NCBI RefSeq assembly: GCF_001909055.1
Contig: NZ_LVWI01000041.1
Location: 47,513 to 111,512, forward strand
DNA: 64,000 bases
Direction: 5' to 3'
Source: Paenibacillus helianthi
GTDB lineage: Bacteria; Bacillota; Bacilli; Paenibacillales; Paenibacillaceae
Made by a program: the position numbers and the translations under genes. The notes under the pieces are model-generated. The model saw only the letters and a list, made by a program, of their open reading frames with translations. It ran no database searches and had not been told where the DNA came from. Positions 44,820 through 52,006 of this stretch are shown here, in pieces (the first letter of the stretch is position 1; each line of letters opens with the position of its first letter).

Positions 44820-45859
44820 AGGCCAGTCCTCTTCACCTTAAAAGTCGTTGTATACCCCTTGCTGTCAATCTTATGAACCGTAGAGACAATATAGTAAATA
44901 CCGCTGAAGCGGTCGCCCATGCCCATCAGCTTCACCGTCTGGCCGGACCGGAGCAGCGGATTCCCCCAGCACATCCCCTCCCCGGCAATGAAATCGCGCA
45001 GACGGCTGTTATAGGCGGCAGAAGCCAGTGTTTTGGCCTCGCTCATATCGAGCAAATTTTCAGCCATGATGGAGATTGGTGATTCCTGGATGGCTTTGGC
45101 GCTTATAGAGAACCCAGATTCGGTGCCGCCCATCTTGGTCGTCTCGTCTCCGGTTTTCGCTTCGGCTTCCAGCTCTTTTTTCTCCTTCACGTCCCAGCCC
45201 TTGACCTTCACCTTACTCCCCCGCGTAAGTGTCCGAAGCTCCAGGTTCAGTCGTTCAAAATCCTTCTTGAAGGTCATCTCGGGAAGCCCTGGAGCTTTCA
45301 CAGACCGCGACTTGACAAAATACAGCTTTTTGTCGTCTACATAGAGCTCATAATCCAGCATGGCCGCCCGCTCCAGCAGAAACTCGTAGTTGCTCTGATT
45401 GTTCTGGAACAGGTAGGGATAGACGGTGCCCGTATCATCAACCACTGGGGTGAGGCCATGCTCCTTAGCGATTTCCGAGGCGATATCACTGAGCTTTTTC
45501 TTCGCAAACACTTTGCTTCTCGTCCCCATCCGCAGCCTGTGCAGCAGGTCATACCCGCGAATCTCCAGTACAGAGTGCTCCGAGAAATTCAGATCCAGCG
45601 AAGTAACCTCTCCGCTGATCAGCGGCTGGGGCTTGTCGAGACCAAGCGACAGCTTCACTTTGTCCCCCGGTTTGATGCTCTTCAGATCAGTTCCCCGCCA
45701 CATCCCGCTGCCGGAATTGACCATATTCATCTGAATGGAAAATAAAGCCGGCAGATTGATCTCATCCTCCAGCGTAACTCCCTCGACCGCGGCAGTAAGC
45801 TCTGCGGACAGCTTGCTTCCATTCAGCTCTATCTTATAATTCACTACACTGGTGCCCAT
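44816..45859 (-). CDS. Baseplate hub protein, gpD/VgrG N-terminal-like
   Basis: 347 aa. The segment DKVKLSLGLDKPQPLISGEVTSLDLNFSEHSVLEIRGYDLLHRLRMGTRSKVF and LLERAAMLDYELYVDDKKLYFVKSR are characteristic of late-control-protein D hubs (Phage_GPD). It forms the trimeric hub on which the spike sits. The start follows the LysM gene by 12 nt and its stop overlaps the spike gene. SGIYYIVSTVHKIDSKGYTTTFKVKRT is the conserved C-terminal end. Confidence 0.88.
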   Translation of the reverse strand: MGTSVVNYKIELNGSKLSAELTAAVEGVTLEDEINLPALFSIQMNMVNSGSGMWRGTDLKSIKPGDKVKLSLGLDKPQPLISGEVTSLDLNFSEHSVLEIRGYDLLHRLRMGTRSKVFAKKKLSDIASEIAKEHGLTPVVDDTGTVYPYLFQNNQSNYEFLLERAAMLDYELYVDDKKLYFVKSRSVKAPGLPEMTFKKDFERLNLELRTLTRGSKVKVKGWDVKEKKELEAEAKTGDETTKMGGTESGFSISAKAIQESPISIMAENLLDMSEAKTLASAAYNSRLRDFIAGEGMCWGNPLLRSGQTVKLMGMGDRFSGIYYIVSTVHKIDSKGYTTTFKVKRTGL

Positions 45860-45871
45860 GCAACCCCCGCC

Positions 45872-46483
45872 TTAATCCGGGATGACCAAGGTCCTCCCGA
45901 TATCGTTTTTTCCAGGAAAGCCGACGGGATTCACAATCCGGTTCAGCTCGGCAATCCTGCGCCATGCCAGCGGCTCCTTCAGCGCCTCATTCGCGATCAG
46001 GTCCAGCCGGTCACCGCTTTTAACCACCCATAGCTTACGGCAGGCATTCAGGCCCTGGCTGTCCTCCACGGTTTTGTCCGGCTCGTCCGTGATGAAGGTA
46101 ACGTCAAGCAGAGAGCGGACCGGTGTGCCATTCTCCATGAACATCGTGAACTTCTGCTCAATTTTGCTGAGGAGGCCCCGGTAGGTGAAGCCGCCCCAGA
46201 CGAACATGCATACCGGCGGCTTTTTCGTGCTTTTCCCGCTGACCTTGGGATCAAGCAGCGAGGTCAGCAGCCTGGTTTTCTTACGCACATCCGTGCGTTT
46301 TTCATATGTGTCATAGAATAAAGAAACCTTGAATTCCGGTGTCTCCGTGATTTGAAATTGCTTGTTGTTCTTCTCCCCGGTATATTTTCCTTCAAAGGAA
46401 ACGGTGTACTCATTGGGGTTGAACATCACCTCAATGGCTCCGCCGCCCATATCCAGGGGGATAATCTTCGCCTTTTCCGCCAT
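45872..46483 (-). CDS. CIS tube-hub adaptor with LysM domain (Cis7-like)
   Basis: 203 aa. The N-terminal part (IEVMFNPNEYTVSFEGKYTG...FKVSLFYDTYEKRTDVR) is the contractile injection system tube-protein domain. The C-terminal 50 aa (LWVVKSGDRLDLIANEALKEPLAWRRIAELNRIVNP) is a LysM motif. It matches Afp7/Pvc7 in length, domains and position before the hub. It probably joins the tube initiator to the hub. Its ATG overlaps the stop of the preceding 518-aa gene by one base. Confidence 0.88.
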   Translation of the reverse strand: MAEKAKIIPLDMGGGAIEVMFNPNEYTVSFEGKYTGEKNNKQFQITETPEFKVSLFYDTYEKRTDVRKKTRLLTSLLDPKVSGKSTKKPPVCMFVWGGFTYRGLLSKIEQKFTMFMENGTPVRSLLDVTFITDEPDKTVEDSQGLNACRKLWVVKSGDRLDLIANEALKEPLAWRRIAELNRIVNPVGFPGKNDIGRTLVIPD

Positions 46484-48039
46484 TATCTAAGCCCCCTCCG
46501 ATCCTTGCGGATCGCCATTTTCTTCTCCAGCACCTGATAGACCCGTTCAGCCAGCTGATTCAGTTCCGCAGTGTCCATCTTTGCAGCAGGGGCTGCCGCC
46601 CTGGGGGATGGCTGAGCCTTAATCTGCTGGGAAGCCTGCTCCTGGGGCATCACCTCCTGCAGCGGCTGGACCGTCTCCTGCCCTGTAGCCTTAGGTGCTT
46701 CCTGCTTCCGCAGAATCAGGCTGGAATGTCTGCCTGCGGGCTGCTGCATCTCCTCTTGCGACGGAGAAGCAATGTAAGGCCAGCTACCGCGTCCGCTCCT
46801 CCGCTGCGCGGAAGGCACTGCGGGCTCCCCAGCCATATGGATTAAGCCGGGTATCGGATCATCTGCCGGGAGGCCCTTAGCGTTCCCTCGGCGTGCAGTG
46901 CTGCTGAGCAGGGTTGAAACCTGCCGCAGAGCTCCACCTTGGGGTTCTAATGGAGCGGCAAGAAGCAGAATGGGCTGGACGGCCAAGGGCTGCAGCCTGT
47001 TGAGAAGTGAAGCAGACTCCTGCGGCAGCGGATTCCGGGGAACCTGTCTGCTCTCCATTTTCTCCAGCACTGCCGCAATCCCTGGGCCTAAGCCCAGATG
47101 AATACCGGGGCTTGCGGAAGGGAGGAAATCCTGACTTGGCATGAAGATCCATGGAGAAGAGTTATGCTGTGCATTCGCAGCGGTCCCGCCAGAGCTGGAG
47201 ACAACCTCTATGCTATTCTTTAGCACCCATGCAGGAGGTTGACCTGACTGCGCATCCCGATTAGCCGCCAGCTCCCGTTTCTGCGACCGATGACGCTGAG
47301 TGTTCAAGGCGTCAACAGCTTGGAATAAGGTGTGGGTCCGCAGCGTATGCAACTGTTGATGGACGGCCCGCAATGGCTGCGGGATATCGTCCTTGAGGAA
47401 TTCATGCTGCCGGGATTTCCGGGCATGCGGCACAATCCCATCTTCCTGGTGCTGCTCTACCTGCTCTGTTCCGCCTGCCGGGGATTCCGGCACGGGTGAC
47501 AGGTGCAACTGCCTTGTTTCAGCTGTTCTCTTCAGAGCCCGTGTATCTTGCGGGCTTATAGGTTCCGGTTCACTTTCAGCTAGCCCGATAGTTCGATATT
47601 CCGTTGTTACATGAATTACATCCCTGTTTTGTTGCTTGCTGACTCTCGCCTGTAAGGCATGGATGAGGTTCAGATTACCGGTCTTTCCGTGAAGCGTATT
47701 CTGTTCGCTACCCTGGTTTCCCGGATAGGAATCAGGAATGCCCTTTGCAGCTCCACTGCTGCCTGTACTGATCTGCAACTTTCGATTTGGAGATTGCTGC
47801 TGCAGCATAACCTGTGTCAGCGGATGGATGATTGACTGATGGATATGCGTGTGCTGAATCAGGCTCACCTGATGAATAACTGCACCTGCGGATTTCACCA
47901 CCTCAGGCTCTGTGAACAGCAAAGGGAATTGCCGCAGGATCAGATTCTGAAACCGGCTCCGCCATCTGGTGATGCCATACTTCCCCAGAATGGACTGGAC
48001 GAAATCCTGCCTTTTCTGATCAGATGTTACTGTATCCAT
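46483..48039 (-). CDS. Hypothetical 518-aa eCIS protein in the Cis6 position
   Basis: Not recognised. Only the ends look structured: N-terminal FVQSILGKYGITRWRSRFQNLILRQFPLLF and C-terminal DTAELNQLAERVYQVLEKKMAIRKDRRGLR, an amphipathic basic helix. In between lie about 420 residues of low-complexity, Gln/His/Ser/Pro-rich sequence with no hydrophobic core. It follows the second tube gene immediately and overlaps the LysM gene, which is where Afp6/Pvc6 sits, although those are much shorter. Roles such as tube-hub linker, flexible scaffold or length-related protein are guesses. Confidence 0.65.
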   Translation of the reverse strand: MDTVTSDQKRQDFVQSILGKYGITRWRSRFQNLILRQFPLLFTEPEVVKSAGAVIHQVSLIQHTHIHQSIIHPLTQVMLQQQSPNRKLQISTGSSGAAKGIPDSYPGNQGSEQNTLHGKTGNLNLIHALQARVSKQQNRDVIHVTTEYRTIGLAESEPEPISPQDTRALKRTAETRQLHLSPVPESPAGGTEQVEQHQEDGIVPHARKSRQHEFLKDDIPQPLRAVHQQLHTLRTHTLFQAVDALNTQRHRSQKRELAANRDAQSGQPPAWVLKNSIEVVSSSGGTAANAQHNSSPWIFMPSQDFLPSASPGIHLGLGPGIAAVLEKMESRQVPRNPLPQESASLLNRLQPLAVQPILLLAAPLEPQGGALRQVSTLLSSTARRGNAKGLPADDPIPGLIHMAGEPAVPSAQRRSGRGSWPYIASPSQEEMQQPAGRHSSLILRKQEAPKATGQETVQPLQEVMPQEQASQQIKAQPSPRAAAPAAKMDTAELNQLAERVYQVLEKKMAIRKDRRGLR

Positions 48040-48516
48040 TTACCGGTACCTGTACAGCCCGTTATGGGTCAGCACCAGACTTTCCACTGCCACTGCACTG
48101 CTGCTGGCGCTGAATGCCGGTCCTTCCCACTTGATGGGACAGGCTTCGATGAAGTTCCACCACACCTTTGGTGTGCCGGAATGATCCAGCAGGCAGATAG
48201 ACCCGTTGCGGCGTTTCACGACTCCATTGATCACATTCTGATACCAGTTCCATAGAAATTCGTCGTTCGTGACCCCATTTTTCAGCGTCAGGTCGGAATA
48301 TTTCGTCTGGCCGAGGAAGACAAATTCCTTGTGGTTCTCGCCTCCGAAGTTCTTCCGTTCCACCTGTGTCTCAATACTGAGGCCTGAGACATCGGAGAAA
48401 CCGGCGACGGATATCCCGTCAATCTCCACGATGAAGTTATAGGCAAGATAGGGGTCCTCACGATAGCCGGGCACCCAATTGCTTTTTGCACCGATATTCA
48501 AAATATTCGCCTTCAT
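48040..48516 (-). CDS. Tail tube protein 2 (tube initiator, Pvc5/Cis1b-like)
   Basis: 158 aa Hcp-like tube subunit. YNFIVEIDGISVAGFSDVSGLSIETQVERKNFGGENHKEFVFLGQTKYSDLTLKNGVTND and CPIKWEGPAFSASSSAVAVESLVLTHNGL are the conserved first and last parts of the phage tail protein family in eCIS. GGAGGATAAC precedes the ATG. It is diverged from the main tube protein at 49217-49660 and lies nearer the hub genes, so it likely forms the first tube ring. Confidence 0.9.
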   Translation of the reverse strand: MKANILNIGAKSNWVPGYREDPYLAYNFIVEIDGISVAGFSDVSGLSIETQVERKNFGGENHKEFVFLGQTKYSDLTLKNGVTNDEFLWNWYQNVINGVVKRRNGSICLLDHSGTPKVWWNFIEACPIKWEGPAFSASSSAVAVESLVLTHNGLYRYR

Positions 48517-48525
48517 GTTATCCTC

Positions 48526-48711
48526 CTAAGCCTCAAAGAAGTTCTTCTTCTCTTCCCCGCCACCCAGCTTTTGGTTGATTTTGCTGACTTCCCTGCACCA
48601 GCGGTCCCGTTCAGCGTGTTCGAGGTTCAGCACGGCTGGATAGTCCCAATGCAGATAGTAGGTTAGAAAGGCTACCTCCTCATAGAGGCGGTCAAGGGGG
48701 TAGCCGATTAT
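48526..48711 (-). CDS. DUF6760-like small eCIS protein with non-canonical ATA start
   Basis: Reads IGYPLDRLYEEVAFLTYYLHWDYPAVLNLEHAERDRWCREVSKINQKLG..., 61 codons, a good match to the small DUF6760-type proteins of Gram-positive eCIS loci, which typically begin MIGYPLDRLYEE. No ATG, GTG or TTG exists in frame between the preceding stop and the first conserved residue. The codon in the expected start position is ATA (48711-48709), overlapping the TAA stop of the upstream gene where relatives have ATGA. Either ATA is used, or a G-to-A change or error lost the start, or a -1 frameshift at the GGGGGA run fuses it to the upstream protein. Not listed by ordinary ORF calling. Confidence 0.7.
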   Translation of the reverse strand: MIGYPLDRLYEEVAFLTYYLHWDYPAVLNLEHAERDRWCREVSKINQKLGGGEEKKNFFEA

Positions 48712-49076
48712 TCCCCCGGCGGTTCCAGTTCAATCTCAAACGGCTGCTCGCATTTGGGGCATTTGGCATGTACGGTATTGGTGCCGTTCTGGTTAATCCG
48801 GTTATACATATCCTGTAGATAGGCAAAATCCGAAGTATACAATTCTTCAATCACTCGCGGCGTGATCATGCCAAGCCCGCCCAGGCTGGTTACCACTCTG
48901 GAGAGCAGGATGACCGTCAAATACGCCGGGTTGGACTGGACCCGGGAATCCCGGAGCGGCGTAATTTCATCTGCTGCGGTGGCCAGGCGCATCGTTCCCT
49001 GCTTATGGAGAGTGCCTGCCTCATCCACATAGCCCTTAGGCAATGTGAAGCTGAATTCGGTTTGCAAAAGTTCCAA
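48708..49076 (-). CDS. Phage tail assembly-type protein with zinc-knuckle C-terminus
   Basis: 122 aa. LLQTEFSFTLPKGYVDEAGTLHKQGTMRLATAADEI and NPAYLTVILLSRVVTSLGGLGMITPRVIEELYTSDFAYLQDMYNRIN are typical of the small eCIS/phage tail-assembly proteins. The tail end CPKCEQPFEIELEPPGE has a CxxC pair, half of a zinc ribbon. TTG 49076 is the only usable start, with GAGGGA 7-8 nt before it. It lies between the two tube genes. It may act as a tube chaperone like lambda gpG. The stop overlaps the DUF6760 frame at a run of five Gs. Confidence 0.75.
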   Translation of the reverse strand: MELLQTEFSFTLPKGYVDEAGTLHKQGTMRLATAADEITPLRDSRVQSNPAYLTVILLSRVVTSLGGLGMITPRVIEELYTSDFAYLQDMYNRINQNGTNTVHAKCPKCEQPFEIELEPPGE

Positions 49077-49216
49077 GTGTTATCCCTCGCTTCAGAAAAT
49101 TCTAGTTCCTTCACTTCGCCCGCATCCTCAGGCTGTGAATTTGATCCCTATACCGTCCATCTCATGTTTGGCGTATCGTATCAAATTCCTTGTGACGATG
49201 GGGAAAATGCAAAAAG

Positions 49217-49660
49217 CTATTTCACTCTGCGTACACCTTCATGAACCAGCTCCATGGATTCAACGGAAACTTCGTTCCCTTTGGCGCTGAGTGCACTGAC
49301 ATCATACTTGATCGGCCAGGCTTCGAGGATATCCCACTGCGCCTTGTCATTGCCTTCTTCATCCACCAGAATGATCGACAAACTCTTGCGGTTCTTCAGG
49401 GCACCCTTGTCTTCAATCGACTTGCGCCAGTTGTAGAGCTCCAGGGAGTCGGTCAGACCTTTTTTCAAGGTAATGTTGCCGAATTTGGTCAGCCCTGAAA
49501 GCTTGCGTGCATGCGGAGCATCAATGCCCTCACGGTAATCCACAGCCTCAGTAGAGGTATCTGGAATTGTCGCATCAGCGAATGCTGCAGTTTGAATACC
49601 ATCAATCACGACGCGGAAGCGGTAATTGCGGTAGGGGTCCATTCTTTTGCCGGTTGCCAT
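49217..49660 (-). CDS. Main tail tube protein (Pvc1/Cis1-like)
   Basis: 147 aa Hcp-like inner-tube subunit. DPYRNYRFRVVIDGIQTAAFADATIPDTSTEAVDYREGIDAPHARKLSGLTKFGNITLKKGLTDS is the conserved N-terminal half; AWPIKYDVSALSAKGNEVSVESMELVHEGV is the conserved C-terminal strand. Gene follows the sheath by 23 nt with its own ribosome site. Stacked hexamers would form the channel through which cargo is delivered. About 140 nt without a gene follow it. Confidence 0.92.
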   Translation of the reverse strand: MATGKRMDPYRNYRFRVVIDGIQTAAFADATIPDTSTEAVDYREGIDAPHARKLSGLTKFGNITLKKGLTDSLELYNWRKSIEDKGALKNRKSLSIILVDEEGNDKAQWDILEAWPIKYDVSALSAKGNEVSVESMELVHEGVRRVK

Positions 49661-49683
49661 AGGATAAATCTCCTCTCAATCTC

Positions 49684-51222
49684 TTATTTGGATAGGGTTT
49701 TCTGGCTGACCCGAATGACTACGAATTCAGCAGGTTTGACCGGTGCCACACCGACCTCGATAATCAGCTGGCCGGCATCCCGTACAGCCGGAGGATTATT
49801 CTCCTCGTCCACTTTAACGAAAAAGGCCTCTTCCTGCGTAGTTCCGTACAAAGCGCCGTCTCTCCAGACCCGGGTCAGGAAGGCTGTCAGGTTGCGTTTC
49901 ACCTTGCCCCAGAGGCTTGGATCATTCGGTTCAAACACCACCCATTGGCTGCCCTCGTCAAGCGATTCCTCAATGTACATCATCAGCCGCCGGACGTTGA
50001 CATAATTCCATTCGGAATCGGAGGACAGGGTTCTGGCCCCCCATACACAGATGCCTTCCGGCAGGGAACGGATCACGTTGATGCCTTCCGGGTTGAGCAG
50101 CTCCTGCTCTGCTTTGGTGATGATCTTCTCAATGCCCACAACCGTATCCAGATAGCCATCTGTAGTTCCGGCTGGTGCTTTATGAACACCTCGAACAGAA
50201 TCCACATAAGCATAGGTTCCGGCAATCGCGCCTGACGGCGGTACGAGCTTTTGCTTGCCTGTGAGCGGATCGTTAATGTAGACCCAAGGATAATACAGGG
50301 CACCATAGGAGGTGTTGAACGAATTACCTGAATAGTTGCCTGCGCCTTCCTTGAAATCCTTGACCTGCATCGGGGTCAGTCCATGTGGAGGGTCAACAAT
50401 GAAGATGCAGTCTTTTCGCAGCTTGCAATAATTGAGCATGTCCAGGATCGTGCCCCGGCTGTAGGCCATATCCGCAAGGTCTGGAGCAGCCACAATATTG
50501 ATGCCGTCAATGGTGTCAAAGGCGTGAATCCCGGCCCGTCTAACCGAATCTCCCAGGAAATCAATCGGAGACATCCCGTTCACACCACCGCTGAGCGACA
50601 AGGCCGTTTCATTAAAGGCCGGAGTTTTCTCCATGTTCTCCAGGATGGTCAGATCGACCAGCGGCTTCACTTTTACAAAAGCAGAAACCTCGTTGACCTT
50701 CTCCACGAAATTGATCAGCAGCATATTGTCGAAGATTTCGACGATTTTGCCGGCTTCATCTTCCCCGTTGTATTCATCATTAAAATCACTGTCTTCCAAA
50801 TATTGCACGACCATTTTGAAACCGAATTGCTGCTTATTGGAGGACTGGCTGACCTTGACCGAAATCCGGTTGCCCCATACCCCTTCCGAGCGTGCTACTA
50901 CCTTGAACAGATCCAGGTTATCGGTGTCTCTGATCGCAAGGGAGGCAGGCTGAATATCTGTAGGTGCCGCTCTTACCACATAGCAGGAGGTACCGCCTTC
51001 AGCGAAAAAATTATACACGGCATAAGCCAAATAGCCATTCGGAATAAACTGGCCGAATTCGTTGACGAATTGGCTCCAGTTCGTGACCAGCACTGCTTTG
51101 CCGATCACGCCCTTCTCTGAAATCCCTACAAAAGCCCCTACAGATGTGCCTACGCCGGCAATCGGTTTGACACCGCTTGAGACTTCCTCTACATACACAC
51201 CTGGCGATAAATAATTTGCCAT
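49684..51222 (-). CDS. Contractile tail sheath protein (Cis2-like)
   Basis: 512 aa. YLSPGVYVEEVSSGVKPIAGVGTSVGAFVGISEKG is the hallmark N-terminus of phage/eCIS sheath proteins; GICVWGARTLSSDSEWNYVNVRRLMMYIEESL and the C-terminal VGVAPVKPAEFVVIRVSQK are also diagnostic. Only one sheath gene is present, unlike the three paralogues (Pvc2-4) of Photorhabdus cassettes. A GGAGGGTAAGAG site precedes the ATG. A 209-nt gap with direct repeats separates it from the DUF4255 gene, so it may have its own promoter or an RNA-processing site upstream. Confidence 0.95.
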   Translation of the reverse strand: MANYLSPGVYVEEVSSGVKPIAGVGTSVGAFVGISEKGVIGKAVLVTNWSQFVNEFGQFIPNGYLAYAVYNFFAEGGTSCYVVRAAPTDIQPASLAIRDTDNLDLFKVVARSEGVWGNRISVKVSQSSNKQQFGFKMVVQYLEDSDFNDEYNGEDEAGKIVEIFDNMLLINFVEKVNEVSAFVKVKPLVDLTILENMEKTPAFNETALSLSGGVNGMSPIDFLGDSVRRAGIHAFDTIDGINIVAAPDLADMAYSRGTILDMLNYCKLRKDCIFIVDPPHGLTPMQVKDFKEGAGNYSGNSFNTSYGALYYPWVYINDPLTGKQKLVPPSGAIAGTYAYVDSVRGVHKAPAGTTDGYLDTVVGIEKIITKAEQELLNPEGINVIRSLPEGICVWGARTLSSDSEWNYVNVRRLMMYIEESLDEGSQWVVFEPNDPSLWGKVKRNLTAFLTRVWRDGALYGTTQEEAFFVKVDEENNPPAVRDAGQLIIEVGVAPVKPAEFVVIRVSQKTLSK

Positions 51223-51236
51223 CTCTTACCCTCCTA

Positions 51237-51326
51237 AAAGTTTTGTTAGCCTATACTCCTGAGCGATCGCTTCGACAAAACTCGCTTTGAAAGCATACGC
51301 CAAAGTTTTGTTAGCCTATACTCCTG
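51237..51326. repeat. 25-bp direct repeat upstream of the sheath gene
   Basis: AAAGTTTTGTTAGCCTATAC followed by TCCTG occurs at 51237-51261 and again at 51302-51326, 65 nt apart. The spacer holds GAGCGATCGCTTCGAC and several GC-rich words. On the minus strand each copy reads CAGGAGTATAGGCTAACAAAAC, ending close to the sheath ribosome site. Further out (51340-51370) GCGGAAAATCCGC forms a small hairpin. No gene overlaps the region 51223-51431. Confidence 0.8.
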
Positions 51327-51431
51327 TTGAGCATGTGCTGGATTTTGCGGAAAATCCGCTTTTCCGGTTGACTTGCAACGGGTTCCCTCCATGAATCACT
51401 CCTTTCAAAGAAGAAGCCTGGACCTGTCTAT

Positions 51432-52004
51432 TTAAATGGGGTGAATGCCCAGATCCTTTACCTGTACCCGAGGAATCGTAATCGACTTATCCGCAGGCAG
51501 CCTTACCGGAGATACCAGATAAGACAGGCTTACCTTGGCAGGCTTGCCGGGAAAAACCTCCCACAGCTGCTTGATATCCTGAATCGTCAGATTGTTGTAC
51601 GAAATCCGGATCTTGTCATTACCGCAGGCGGCGAGGTTTCCCCTGAGGTCTGTGCCGCTGAGCACCGGGTGCTCATGGAACAGCTGAAAAATTCTGCCCA
51701 GTATGAGCTGCTCCGTTTCTCTGTCCTTGGCATACGGGGTGAGCAGATAATATAAATCGAGGTAAGCGGGCGGATAATTGAACTGGTTCGTGCCGCTGAT
51801 CTCTTCCTTCTCACTGTTGCGCATGCTCGGACTGTGGCTCAAATAATATAGACACATCGAGAGCTTCATTGTGGAGCTGTCGATGTCGCTTGGGGAGCCA
51901 AAGCTGATGAAGCTGTCATCGTTCAGCTCAGGCACATGTGCCTTAAGCAGTGCTTTCAGACTGGTGCTGACATCTCTAATTACTGTACCGGTATCCACAG
52001 CCAT
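51432..52004 (-). CDS. DUF4255 protein, tail-terminator/cap (Pvc16/Cis16-like)
   Basis: 190 aa. SISFGSPSD-type N-terminal part, MCLYYLSHSPSMRN and the conserved PPAYLDLYYLLTPYAKDRETEQLILGRIFQLFHEHPVL are the DUF4255 signature found in Pvc16/Afp16, the cap that terminates the sheath-tube at the distal end. It starts 2 nt after the AAA+ stop, so both are one transcript. In Photorhabdus the same 15-16 order closes the cluster; here the pair opens it. Confidence 0.9.
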   Translation of the reverse strand: MAVDTGTVIRDVSTSLKALLKAHVPELNDDSFISFGSPSDIDSSTMKLSMCLYYLSHSPSMRNSEKEEISGTNQFNYPPAYLDLYYLLTPYAKDRETEQLILGRIFQLFHEHPVLSGTDLRGNLAACGNDKIRISYNNLTIQDIKQLWEVFPGKPAKVSLSYLVSPVRLPADKSITIPRVQVKDLGIHPI

Positions 52005-52006
52005 GC

